DNA of 42,582 bases, taken from contig MU626426.1 in NCBI GenBank assembly GCA_025603075.1, positions 1 through 42,582 on the forward strand, written 5' to 3'. The position numbers and the translations under genes are program-made. Below the pieces are notes generated by a model, which saw only the letters and a list, made by a program, of their open reading frames with translations, searched no databases and had not been told where the DNA came from. Positions 1 to 10,780 of the stretch are shown piece by piece. The DNA comes from Neoconidiobolus thromboides FSU 785. Its lineage: Eukaryota > Entomophthoromycota > Entomophthoromycetes > Entomophthorales > Neoconidiobolaceae. Each line of letters starts with the position of its first letter. Position 1 is the first letter of the stretch.

Positions 1-539
1 ATTGGTGAAAATACTGTAGCACCAGCACATAATAAAGGAGCAGCATAATCGGATGGAATACTTTCTGGAATATGAAAAGCATAGTCACCTTGTACTCTGA
101 CTTTATCAGCATATCCACCATAAGTTTTAGCTCCATCACTGAATCTTTTGTCATTATAAGTCCATGTCATCTTAGGACATTGAGCATCTTGTTTTACTGA
201 ACATGGTTTACAATCTGGTAATAAACAAGCAGCACATTGGGCACCTACACCTACTCTATCACCAAGTTTAAAATTAGTTACACCTTTACCTAAAGCTATT
301 ATCTCCCCTACTACCTTACGATCTACAATTACTAAAGATTTTGTGTTAACCCCCCCCAATATTGTCTAAAGTAGGGATGTTTGTGCCACAGATGCTACAA
401 TCGGATATTTCAATTTCAATATCGTTATTTAAGAGCTCAGTTGGAGTATAAGAAAATAGCACCAATTCTTTGCCTTTTTCGAAACATATATAGTCGCAGA
501 TTTGTACTTCTACTTTATTTCCTTGTTAGTGGTTGTCAT
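1..539 (-). pseudogene. Decayed zinc-dependent (cinnamyl-type) alcohol dehydrogenase, 5' part, runs off left edge
   Basis: The minus strand encodes the N-terminal half of a medium-chain zinc alcohol dehydrogenase of the NADP-dependent cinnamyl-alcohol/ADH6 type. Visible are the start peptide MTTTNKE (ATG at 539-537), FEKGKELVLFSYTP, the catalytic-zinc motif region CSICGT, the structural-zinc cysteine cluster and the segment KTYGGYADKVRV. The reading frame is broken twice. Once it breaks just after the start, where the MTTTNKE frame hits TAG and the homologous frame continues one register away. It breaks again at a run of eight C (350-357 on the plus strand), where seven would keep frame. The usual GHE zinc-ligand motif before VVGE reads DRK, so the second catalytic zinc ligand is lost. 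The frame from about 350 to base 1 is open and continues beyond the window. Two shifts plus a lost ligand favour a true pseudogene; the homopolymer shift alone could be a sequencing error. Confidence 0.8.
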
Positions 540-1247
540 TTTAATGGCTATATTTAAATAAGCTATTTTCATTTATTGAATTTTTATTTTTTGAGTATTT
601 ATACTTTTGAATTGCTTCAATACCTTCATCAATTGTTTGAAAAAGTCAATAATGATGCCATGTTCTGGATTGTCATTTTAATTAACAAATTGAATTTAGG
701 TCATAAAAAATCAAATCCACATTGTAATAATTTGGGTTAGAAGTTGAAATATTACACTATTATCCGGCTTTTTGAAATTTATAAACAAACCATGATTTAA
801 ATTATAGTTATTTAAGTAGAGATCTAATACTAAACAAGACCTCTTTTATTCTCAAATTTCAAGTTAGTTACGGAGTTTTGCTCAAAAATTATTGATAAGA
901 TTTGAAATTTTCCTTTTTTAGGATATTACTTTTGTTAGAAAATAATGATCTAGCAAAAAAACAATTTACAAATTAAACTAAGTTTATTATATGGGGATGT
1001 TTTTTTTTGACTTCATTATTTTTTCCATTTTTTAAGCACTATTTGAGTGGAAAATTTAGTAAAATTCTTAAATACAAAAATACATCCCCATACTCTGGCT
1101 ACATGGATTAAAATATACAAAATCAAACATCATTAAGTTTATAGTTAAGTAATTATTTTAATAAATATGAATAAAATCAAAAGATTAAATAAACGCTTAG
1201 TTAGAAAATTAAGATATTATATTAAAATTATTAAACGTTAGTAACAG
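540..1247. other. Intergenic region with one MITE copy
   Basis: AT-rich DNA between the start of the alcohol dehydrogenase relic and the 3' end of the CSC1-like gene. No credible coding region is visible on either strand. It holds one complete MITE copy at 990-1092. Confidence 0.7.
990..1092 (+). mobile_element. MITE copy 1 (TGGGGATGT family)
   Basis: This is a complete 103 bp element running from TATGGGGATGT to ACATCCCCATA. The ends are perfect terminal inverted repeats inside flanking TA dinucleotides. The internal core contains TTTTTCCA, a central AAGCACT and GTGGAAAA. Orientation is called from the order poly-T/CTTCATT first and AAATACATCCCC last. Confidence 0.85.
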
Positions 1248-4200
1248 CTACCATTTGATAGAAGAAAGTCTAGACCCTTTAAGAGACCCAAATAATGACT
1301 TTTTATCTTTACTAGGATCTTCTTGTGATCGAGTAAGTACATGTTGAGATGTCGAAAGCGAAATCTGAGAATCGAGGGCTCCATTTTCGAGGCCAAGACA
1401 ATACTCAGATATACCAATCTGTACTCCACTTTCAGGACTTGATTCATCAGGGACAATCAGGTTCCTAGGAGGGTGAGATTCAGAAGTAGATGCTATTAGA
1501 TCTAACTTCAAAACATCCTTGTACAAATCATAATGTATATTATGTGGATATTTACTAACACACAATTCTTTAGGTATAGGTTTGGTGAGAGCTGGATGGG
1601 TAAAGGCCTGTGCATAATAGATCCAATTGGGCTGCTCTTCAATATCATCTTCTCCATTAGCTTCGGATATGGCAGATAAACTTCTATCAAATGCATCGCT
1701 ATTCGAAGGTTCTAAAATATTGGTCTTTTTTCCTGAGGGATCGCTTACTGTAAACAAAAATGACTCTGGCAAAGCAGGGCGTTCAGTAAGTTTAGTATTC
1801 CTAGAAGCAGGTAAAGTAGCTGGTGACACAAGTGGGCTTGGTGAATTAAACATTAAATCCTTTTTAAAATGGGGCATTCTAAGGCCACTTGGAACTTCTA
1901 ATGAAGCTCGAGGTGATGATGGAGAAGAGCGTCTATGAATAGATGAGCGTGGCGAAGGTTCAGCTTCCTTAAGAGAATCTAATGGGATATACATCAATCT
2001 TTGACGGAATGTTTTACGATAATAATATTTAAAATAAAATATAGTCATGAGTGTAAAAGAAGTAGGAATCAAAGCATAATAAACTGCATTTGTGATTAAA
2101 ATACAAGCATTAGTGAGCTGAGATATTATCAAACCATCTGTAAGGAAACGAACAAACAAATTCCATATTTTTCCATTGCTTTCATACCTTTTGATATAAC
2201 AATAAATAAAATTATGCTTAAATATAAAGTAAGAAGTGAAAAAGTAAATGAGACCAAAAGGAATGATGAATGGGTTCACTGTGGAATAAGTAGCAACAAT
2301 CACAAAGATCAAAAGATGATTTGGGATGTGATAAAAAAAGGGAAATGGCCAAGAATGTTCAAGAACCTTACGTTCTCTAGGGGATTTAGGAAACACCCAT
2401 GACATAAATGATAAGATGAAAGGAGACGCTAAAATCAAAAGTTCCATAAACTGATAACAAATATTAAAAATAACATAGTTGATGAAAAAAGCAGCTCCAC
2501 CGGCTATTTTCGTGGCAAACTCTTCAACAAAATTATACTTAGATTCTAACGTTTTGAGGAATAAGTCTATGAAAGCAGGACCTAAAAGAAATAAAAATAC
2601 AACATTAAAAATACAAAAATAGTGATAGCGTATAGCAACTGCTCGTTCAAAACCAGAAAAAGTCTTCCATGACTCAATGGATGATATGATATAAAGGATA
2701 TGAGGTAAAATAGACATGAAAATAGCTAACAACGTTGCTGGTACTAAGGTTTGAAGTAATGATTGTGCTAAAGGATAATTACGCCCAAATTTTGCAAGCT
2801 CAGGGTATGTTAATGAAAGAGAGTCGAAAGATACCAATGAAAGCAAAGGAATTACAGGAATAAGCCAAGCAATGATTAAAATCCATGTAATAACATTGAC
2901 TAACACCTTTCTTATTAGTTTTGAAGATTTGGACATAGTATGGTTTTTCCATAAAATATCTTTCGGTTCAGGTGCTAAATAAGTCTGACACTTATTAATA
3001 GAAGGATGAATGATAGATTGTGCGCAAAGTTGAGCAGAAGCAGGATTTGCAAAGGTTACAAATCCTGTAGAGGTAACATCACTGTATAAATGCTGACTAC
3101 TATCTTTATCATTTTCGTTCTCGTTTCTCAACTTATTTATGCGCCTATCTAAGATGATAATTTTATTATAAAAATAACTAATCGATTGACATCTTTTCCC
3201 TGTTTTATATCCAGTACGATGATATGGATGGAAAGGTGCTAATATTTGATAATTAAGCCTTAATATTATATCCCAAATACTTATAGTTTCTGATTCAATT
3301 GAAGTTTGTAACATTAATTTTAATTTTGTTTCTTCCGAGCAGATAGCATTTGAAAATCTTTGTGGATCTCTAAGATACTGATTAATTTGTTGATACTCCC
3401 ACCCATTATCATATTTTAAAAAGGCCTCTTCTAGCAAATGTCCTTCTTTTACTGCTAATAAAAGGTTTCTTGCCAACTCTGTATGTGCAGTTTCCAATCC
3501 AATTAAAGCCTTTTTCCTACGCCCCATATAGTCAATTAATTTATGCGGATACTTTAGTAGTTGTACACAATGAACTTGCCCAAGACCTAAAGATTCGAAA
3601 TGGTCTCTTAATCTAACCTCATCACATAATACTTCTGGTATATTGGTAACCATGACGGTTCTGCATCTAGGATTTCCATCATTGGCTTCTTTTAGAAAAT
3701 GAATACGTCTAAGTTGTACAAAATCGACTGTGTTCTTGTAAATTAAATATAGAACAACTAAAGAGATGACGGAGCTTAATAAAGTATGAACCCAAAATTT
3801 GTTCGATCCTTTTCCAACACCAGTAATTGAAAACTCTTGAACTGTTCCCTTTACTCCTTCTGGTACTCCATCATTGAAATAATTCACAGGCAATAATATA
3901 GGCATCACTATCACAGTCAAAAATATCATTACTTGAAAAATTAACTTCAAAGCTCTCAAATACAGTACAGCATCTAAACCAACATTATGCAATATAAATG
4001 TTTCTTCAATTCTCCATATTGTCCTTGCCCATCCCAAAAATTGCTTCGATGGTGGTGGTGATGGATTTCTAAAATTGTGAGGATTAATTTACTATTTAAA
4101 TAAATTAGTTACTTTGGTAAATAACATCTAGCTGAAAATAAATGACGAAAATCTGAACGTTTACGAAATAACTCATGTACCCCTAAACAAGCCAACGATA

Positions 4201-4279
4201 TTGAAGCAGACACAGCTATCTGAGATCCTATTCCAGGCCAAGTTGGTGAGTATGCCTTATATTCGTCTAAAGTCGCCAT
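1248..4279 (-). CDS. CSC1/OSCA/TMEM63-like osmosensitive cation channel
   Basis: The gene has two exons, 4279-4113 and 4068-1248, joined across a 44 nt intron (GTAACT...TTTTAG), and encodes 995 aa. Exon 1 starts MATLDEYKAYSPTWPGI and supplies the first membrane segment. The junction reads YLPKNPSPPPSKQFLGWAR, which gives the usual family N-terminus. Residues from about 67 cover two further membrane helices. A cytosolic RRM-like domain begins near residue 192 (RTVMVTNIP), and the multi-helix DUF221 pore region follows, including FINYVIFNICYQFMELLIL and the conserved PKSPRERK turn. The last 250 or so residues are a Ser/Pro-rich, probably disordered cytoplasmic tail. Known members are calcium-permeable, mechanically or osmotically gated channels in the plasma membrane or endomembranes. 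Fungal relatives also include RSN1/PHM7-like proteins, so the exact subfamily is open. Confidence 0.9.
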
Positions 4280-4716
4280 TAATTAAGAGCATGCTTTTTT
4301 AAAAACAGTTGCTTTTTAACCTCCTAAATTTTTACCAAAATTATTTGATTGGGCAGATTAAATGATTAGAAAGATAAAAATAATTGTAACATTTTTTAAA
4401 TTGTTAATAAACTGAAACAAGAAATAGGCTTAATTTTAAAATTACCATATAAGAAAATTACCAGTTTATTAAAATAAAATTTGTTTTGAAAGTCAGTAAA
4501 ATTATGACATAAAATACTAAAAGAAATCGTAAATATTAAAATAATTCATGGTATAAACAGTATTAAGTTAAATTCACCAAGTGAGATAGGCACTAGTTTA
4601 GAGACGTATGTTTATTGAATACATGATGTACATATATTAATATAAATAAAGTAAAACAGGAAATTAATTTATTTTGTGAAATATTATTTTTGAGATTTTT
4701 AATCTTAAATAAAAAA
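4280..4716. other. Intergenic spacer between CSC1-like gene and RPL5
   Basis: About 440 bp of AT-rich DNA that must hold the CSC1-like promoter and the RPL5 3' UTR, since both genes are on the minus strand. I see no coding region, RNA gene or MITE in it. Confidence 0.6.
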
Positions 4717-5831
4717 TTATTGTTGGGTGGCCAACTTTTGGGCATGTTGGATCTTTTGTTGGATCTTGTGTTTGCGTTGAGCATAAGTAAGACGCTTCTT
4801 GATTGGAACAAGAGAACCATAAGTTTCGCGTTCTTTCTTGACATGTTCTGGATCTTCACGAATCTTTTCGTGGGCTTCAGTGTACATATCTTCAATAGCA
4901 TCAGCATCAATACCTTCAGCAATATAGGTAGCGAATTGTTCCTTATAACGTTCTTCATCATCTTCTTCAAGATAACGCATATATTCGGCTACATGACCAC
5001 CATAGATGTATTCACGTAAAACTTCAGCGTCAAGTTCTTTGGATGAAGCATCATAACCTGGGAAACGGTTTTCAGAGTGAGGTACAAAGAGACCACCATC
5101 GGAAGCACCTTTCATGGCACCGAATACACGGGCACCAGTAGAGGTACGTTGAAGACCTACATCTAAGAAACATTTGAATGGACGAGGAGCATCTTCAGCA
5201 GGTTCAGTAAGGACTAAGGTACCATCTGGCTCAGTGACACCTTCGTAGGTTTCATCAAGCTTAAGTTTCTTGAGAACACGACGGGCAACAAGTAAACCAG
5301 TGGCATAAGCAGCGGACCAATTGGTAAGACCAACCTTGATACCGTATTTTGGAAGTTCATGAGAGTAAGCAGCAGCTAAAACAAAGTCACCTTGGATCTT
5401 GGCGTATACAACTTGACAGATGATATCTTTGTTGGTGAAACGAACAACTAATCTGTATTTTGGAGAGTTGTATTTGTTCTTATATTGGACAACTAACTTC
5501 TTACGAGCATAGTAATCAGTTTTTCCCTCTATAATAAATAGAATTAGTATAATATTCTTAATTGTTTTGTTTTATATTATAATTTCATCAGATAGGAGCG
5601 AAAGACAATTTGATGGATTATTCAACATAAAGTTTCAGATGAACTATGCATTAATCAAGATCATCATATCCATGATAGTTTTATAAATGTAAAAATTATT
5701 ACCTCTTCTTCTACGGAATTTAGTTTGGAAACGCTTGAAGTAAGCCTTATTCTTAATGTTCTTTACAAAAGTCTGTTCGAAAAGGATGTAAGTGCACTGT
5801 TTCTAGATGGATGCCATACTAAATTTACCAT
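4717..5831 (-). CDS. RPL5: 60S ribosomal protein L5 (uL18)
   Basis: RPL5 binds 5S rRNA and carries it into the 60S subunit together with uL5. The exons are 5831-5829 (exactly the ATG), 5772-5703 and 5528-4717. The introns are 56 nt (GTAAAT...ACAG) and 174 nt (GTAATA...ATAG), and the product is 294 aa, close to the usual 297. The N-terminus reads [16 protein letters not shown], then [13 protein letters not shown], a near-invariant L5 signature. Further family blocks are [30 protein letters not shown] and the basic C-terminus [16 protein letters not shown]. The larger intron contains a box C/D snoRNA. Codon use is visibly more biased than in neighbouring genes, as expected of a highly expressed gene. 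The ATG-only first coding exon is typical of fungal ribosomal-protein gene architecture. Confidence 0.97.
5583..5672 (-). ncRNA. Intronic box C/D snoRNA in RPL5 (snR50-like guide)
   Basis: It lies in the 174 nt second intron of RPL5, in the host-gene orientation. C box ATGATGA is at 5667-5661, D' box CTGA at 5638-5635, a degenerate C' (TGTTGA) at 5627-5622 and D box CTGA at 5591-5588. The 15 nt directly upstream of box D (5606-5592) read GTCTTTCGCTCCTAT. They pair with the universally conserved LSU rRNA segment AUAGGGGCGAAAGAC, with one G-U wobble. By the D+5 rule the target is the second G of the GGGG run. From memory of the yeast 25S sequence this is Gm867, the site guided by yeast snR50. 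The terminal stem outside boxes C and D is weak, so the ends are approximate. Confidence 0.87.
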
Positions 5832-7904
5832 CTTGTTATAAATATACCCCAAAAGGCTAGTAAAAAGGATTTAAAACCTGCCCTGCTTTATACCCATTTA
5901 TCTGACTCAAAAAAGCAAGATCTAATTTGATTGGTTGTAAAATTTTGGCAGATTAAGAAGATTAATTTTGTAAAATGTTAAAAAAGCAGTGAAAGTTAAC
6001 ATAAGAGCTTTTGTTATTGTTACTATCAGTAATAGTAGCTATTTTGAATGTGCTATATTATTTGAGGTCTTATAAAAGAGTTTCAAAACTCATCTTTAAT
6101 AAAGCCTCAAAATTTAAAACTTAATTTACAGTGTATAATGTCAAATAAAATTTGGTAAAACATTTTCAGTATTTTAAGCACTTTTTTGGAAGTAAAATTT
6201 AAAAATACTACTAGTTAAAATCCTTGCAAAAAAAAACACTATCTTTTAACCTTCAATACTTTATGTAACAATAAAAATGTAAAAGTTTAAATCCTTAGTA
6301 TATTAGATCTATGTTTTGGGTTCATTTTTACACCTGGCATATGAAGGAATTCTTTTATCATTTAATAAATTGCTGTTAAAGTTAAAATTAAAATTATTTA
6401 AAATTAAATTTAAAACTTAAAATTTTAAATATTTATTTTAAATTGTTTTTATTTCTTTAATTTACTATAAAACAAGCTATATGTTTTAATTGAGGCCTCT
6501 TAAGTACATTATATTATAAAAGTACTATGTTTTTTTATGAAACTTTCTTAGTCTTAAATTTTGATATATAATAGACTTTGAATATTATTAGATAAACTTT
6601 ATCAAATAAGTATTGAATAAAAAAGGACCATACTTTCTCATTTATACCAATTTAATTTAGACAGTTTATATTTATTAGAGACAAATAGCAAATTAAAAAG
6701 CATAAATCACATTTATATTGATAAAATAAGGACATTTTGAAATCTAGGAGTTAGCAAAACTTGCTATAAAAAACCTTGTGACTATACAATATTAGAATTT
6801 TTTCAGAATTTTTTAAATAATGTACCTTACAATAAACTTATGTCAAATTATAAAAATGTTGTACGTTAACTGATACTCATAATAATATAGGAACTTTGAA
6901 AAGGATGATGTGTAGTATAAACAAATGAACGTTCTGTTTTTCATTTTACTAATACATTTGTTTATCAAAAAATACCTTTTTTCTTCTAACAATTTAAATT
7001 AATAAAGTAACCAAAGTATTTGTAAGTGTATAAACATGTTTACTGGGATTTCATAAAACTATTAAAAAAGGGAAGTACTTTGGGTTTGTGACGGATGAAA
7101 GTAAAGTTTAATTAAAGAGTGTATAAAATAAAAAGCCAACATAATACCTTTGCTGTACTATGTGGCTTTAAAAACCCTGAAGCAAAAATCGACACAAACT
7201 TGGCATTTCACACAATAATTGTATAAAAGGCATACTTTTAAAATATAGAAGTTAATACCTGTAAGTTGTAGAAATTCTACTAAATCAAAGCAATAATTTA
7301 ATCAATAGGTAATTCTACAGCAGTATAGCCAATGATATTTTAGGATACTTACATAAAAAACAGCAGTTTTATTCTTAAAAATGAAATGATCATATTAGCT
7401 ACATTATGAATTAATATAGTAATAATGAGGATTTGTTTTTCCGCTTGTGAGACTTTTTGTAAGAACTATCAAATATTCTTATTATTTATCATTTTATGAG
7501 AAAAAACGCAATGTTTTTAGTTTATGTAGCAATGCTGTGTTTATCAAAGTAACAGATACTCTACTTATTTTGTTTTTTTTAATTCAAGTATCCCTTTAAT
7601 TTTACTATCAAATTACAACATACCTTTAAACAGAGGGTGAGTACAACACGTAATCTTATCACTGTAAGTATAACTTTAAAAATGAAGTTACTTTTATTAG
7701 TTAAAAACCTGTGATAAAAGAATAAAGCAAAATTTTAAACCCATGATGAGTCCCATGGTTGTTCGATCTTTTAGTAAAAAGTTAGAAATAAATGCTATAA
7801 AAAAGAAGAGATACACCAAATTGAGTCTTCATAAAGCAGATCAATTTTAATCCTTGCTTAATATAATTTTAATCATAGTTTTTTTGGCTTAACTAATTTC
7901 CACA
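5832..7904. other. 2.1 kb divergent intergenic region (RPL5 / DPP5)
   Basis: It separates the divergently transcribed RPL5 and peptidase genes and presumably holds both promoters. It is AT-rich with short homopolymers and stops in all frames. A short stretch near 6165-6225 (TTTTAAGCACTTTTTTGGAAG and following A-rich sequence) faintly resembles the MITE core but lacks the ends. I find no gene or tRNA here. Confidence 0.6.
5886..5892 (-). promoter_or_regulatory. Candidate TATA box of RPL5
   Basis: The minus strand reads TATAAAG about 55 bp upstream of the RPL5 ATG, in a locally GC-richer stretch (GCAGGGCAGG follows it). Position and sequence fit a core promoter element; this is inferred from sequence only. 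Confidence 0.45.
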
Positions 7905-9968
7905 ATGAATTTTAAGTCTTCAGTCGTTTTATTTGTAATTGCTCTAGTTGGTGGTTCCAGTGTATTAGCCCAAGGAAAGATTTTTACTCCAAGTGATTTA
8001 GTAACTATGGCCCGCCCGGGTTTTTTTGCTCCTTCTTTAGATGGCGACAAAGTAATCTATTCCGCTACCACTTACGATAAAGAAACCAATAAGAAAACCA
8101 CCAAAATTAACCTTTTAGAAGTTGCTAGTGGAAAGGCAAGTGATATCACTTCATTAACCAGTACTGATTTTTCAGATGTTTCATTTATCGGAAAAGATCG
8201 TGTTGCTTTTGTTTCATCTCGTTCAGGAACCCCAAATGTTTGGACTTTGGACATCAACGTTGGGGCAGGTTCTTTGAAGCAATTGACTAACTTTACGTAT
8301 AAAGAGATAAAGGGGGCACAGTATAATTCTAAGGCTGGTAAATTTATCTTTACTACTGGTGTTTCTGTAAAAGAAAAGGAATCAGTACATAAATATAGCA
8401 CTGCTAAAACTTTTGACCAACTTTATATTCGTCATTGGGATACATGGTATGATTACATTCATCAACATGTTCATGTCGCTGATTTAAGTATAGATAAGCT
8501 TACATCAGAAGCTAAAGATCTTTTAATAAACAGTCCTAAGCTTGAATCTCCTATTCGTCCGGATTATGATTCAAGTAACTATGTCCTTTCTCCAGATGGT
8601 AAATTGGTTGCTTTTGTTACTCGCCCAGATACTAGAACTCAAGCTTGGAAAACTACGCTTGAGCTTTACCTTGTCCCTACTACCGGTGAGCCTAAACTTG
8701 AGTTAATCTCTGAAAAAGGATTGGGTGCTATTTCGAGTCCTAAGTTTTCACCAGATGGTAAATATCTTGCTTGGGTACAAATGACTGCAGATAATAATGA
8801 ATCCGATAAAGGATTAATTACTTTATATGACCTTAAAACAAGGAGTAGAAAAGTATTGAATCACAAATGGGATGCACAGCCAGGTGGGTTTACTTTTTCT
8901 AATGACGGTAACTCTCTTTACCTTTCTTTATCTGATGATGGGCACAACAAATTGTTTGAATTCAATATCAAGACTCAGCAATATAAAGCTATTGTAAAGA
9001 CTGGAACTTCAAGTCTATTAGCTGAATATAAAGATAAATTGTTAATTACTAAAGCATCTACTAAGAGTCCCAATGAAGTCTATTCTTTGAGTAAAAACAA
9101 TAACGAGCTTAAACTTGTTTCCGATATCAATGTTAAATTCCTTGATACTTTTAAATTTAATGGTTATGAGCCATTTTATTTTATTGGCGCTTTAAAAGAA
9201 AGGGTTCAAGGCTTTTTAATTAAACCACCAGGTTTTGACCCAAAGAAGAAATACCCAGTCATGTTTTGGGTACACGGTGGACCTGAATCTTCCTTCAATG
9301 ATAATTGGTCGACTCGCTGGAATTATCAAATCCCTGCTAATGCTGGTTATGTGGTTGTCGCTATTAACTTCCATGGTTCTCCAGGATGGGGCAATAAGTT
9401 TACTCAATCTATTCTCCAAAATTGGGGCTCGTATCCATTTGAGGACTTGATGAAAGGCCTTGATTACGCACTTGCTAAATATAGCTTCTTAGACTGTCAA
9501 AAAGTGGTTGCTTGGGGAGCATCTTATGGTGGTTATATGATGAATTATATCAATGGTAATACTGATCGTTTTAAGGCACTTGTAATTCACGATGGTACTT
9601 TCAATGTTGCAGGCAGATTTTATAACACTGAAGAACTTTTCTTCATAGAAAATGAATTTGGTGGTGTAGGATGGTCTAAAAAAGCCAAAGAAACCACTGA
9701 AAAGTTTTCTCCTGCTAATTTTGTTGAAAACTGGAAAACTCCTGCTTTAGTCATTCATGGTGGTAAAGATTATCGTATTGTTGATTCTGAAGGTATTAGT
9801 GTTTTTACTGCCCTTCAACGTAAAGGTGTTCCATCTAGATTTCTTTACTTTGAGGATGAAAATCATTGGGTTCTTAAGAATGCTAATTCACTCAAATGGA
9901 TGCATGAGAACCTTGCTTGGTCTGCTAAATGGATCAACTACACTAATCCATACAAAATCGAGCTCTAA
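7905..9968 (+). CDS. DPP5: Secreted dipeptidyl peptidase 5-like serine peptidase (S9 family)
   Basis: An uninterrupted 687 aa prolyl-oligopeptidase-family enzyme that would release dipeptides from peptide N-termini outside the cell. Residues 1-22 form a signal peptide (hydrophobic core, cleavage likely at VLA|QG). Residues of about 25-430 are the beta-propeller, with propeller-strand repeats such as LSPDGKLVAF and FSPDGKYLAW. From about 450 on is the alpha/beta hydrolase domain with HGGPESSF. The catalytic triad is intact: Ser540 in GASYGGY, Asp622 in HGGKDYRIV and His654 in DENHW. The domain order and secretion signal match fungal DPP5 (dipeptidyl peptidase V). The start codon is the first in-frame ATG and directly precedes the signal peptide. 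The C-terminus ends KIEL, which resembles but does not match an ER-retrieval signal. Confidence 0.93.
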   Translation: MNFKSSVVLFVIALVGGSSVLAQGKIFTPSDLVTMARPGFFAPSLDGDKVIYSATTYDKETNKKTTKINLLEVASGKASDITSLTSTDFSDVSFIGKDRVAFVSSRSGTPNVWTLDINVGAGSLKQLTNFTYKEIKGAQYNSKAGKFIFTTGVSVKEKESVHKYSTAKTFDQLYIRHWDTWYDYIHQHVHVADLSIDKLTSEAKDLLINSPKLESPIRPDYDSSNYVLSPDGKLVAFVTRPDTRTQAWKTTLELYLVPTTGEPKLELISEKGLGAISSPKFSPDGKYLAWVQMTADNNESDKGLITLYDLKTRSRKVLNHKWDAQPGGFTFSNDGNSLYLSLSDDGHNKLFEFNIKTQQYKAIVKTGTSSLLAEYKDKLLITKASTKSPNEVYSLSKNNNELKLVSDINVKFLDTFKFNGYEPFYFIGALKERVQGFLIKPPGFDPKKKYPVMFWVHGGPESSFNDNWSTRWNYQIPANAGYVVVAINFHGSPGWGNKFTQSILQNWGSYPFEDLMKGLDYALAKYSFLDCQKVVAWGASYGGYMMNYINGNTDRFKALVIHDGTFNVAGRFYNTEELFFIENEFGGVGWSKKAKETTEKFSPANFVENWKTPALVIHGGKDYRIVDSEGISVFTALQRKGVPSRFLYFEDENHWVLKNANSLKWMHENLAWSAKWINYTNPYKIEL

Positions 9969-10265
9969 TTATAATAGCACTATCATTAATTCCATTTAAT
10001 TATTGAACCTTAAATATTAAATAAATACTTAATTTAAATTTACTTTTGTAACTTTAACCTCAACTATTTTATATTTTATATTTTATAGCATTTTCAACTT
10101 ATAACTAGTGGGTTATTTTTATTTTTTATGAATACATTGGTAAAAGGTGCATAAAAAATAGTTCAATTATAAACATTATAGTTTTGAACCAAACTACTAT
10201 ACAATATCAAACAAAAATAGTATTAGTTTTACTAATCATTATTTTATTAAAAAAAAGTAAAAGGG

Positions 10266-10368
10266 TATGGGGATGTTTTTTTGATTTCATTACTTTTTCT
10301 ATTTTTTAAGCGCTATTTAAGTGGAAAATTTATTGGTAAACCCTTAAACCCTTAAACACATCCTCATA
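10266..10368 (+). mobile_element. MITE copy 2
   Basis: 103 bp from TATGGGGATG to CATCCTCATA, with one mismatch in the right terminal repeat. The core keeps TTTTTAAGCGCTATTT and GTGGAAAA. The right internal part has a small duplication (CCCTTAAACCCTTAAA). Confidence 0.85.
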
Positions 10369-10675
10369 TCCATTTATTCCAAACCTAAAGCTATATGTAA
10401 CTCCACACAGAATCCCTTAATTTGGAATCTTTTTGGTGAATTTCATAAAGATCCTTTACTACATTTTTCGAAACATTTTTGACAAACGTCTGTATCACTA
10501 TTCTAAATCCAACTTTATTCGCTTTACCAGCAAATTTCTTTATTGTTCTCTTATCTTCATGAATCCTAATTTTCCTCATAAACTTCAACTTCCCAATAAA
10601 ACCTTGACATTATCATTGAGAGTTAAATAAACTATATGGTCCGTTTGTTATAATATAGATCAGCTCAAAAATAAA

Positions 10676-10780
10676 TACAGGGATGTATTTTTGTATTTGA
10701 GAATTTTACTAACGATTTTTCCACTCAAATAGTGCTTGAAAGATGGAAAAGATGATGAAGCCAAAAAAAACATCCCCGTA
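10676..10780 (-). mobile_element. MITE copy 3
   Basis: 105 bp inverted copy from TACAGGGATG to CATCCCCGTA, with diverged ends. The core reads CCACTCAAATAGTGCTTGAAAGATGG, which is the reverse complement of the plus-oriented copies. Confidence 0.82.

Noticed and set aside
1627-1938. 103-codon plus-strand open frame
   Set aside because: It lies antisense to the C-terminal tail of the CSC1-like gene and has no family resemblance, so it is a shadow.
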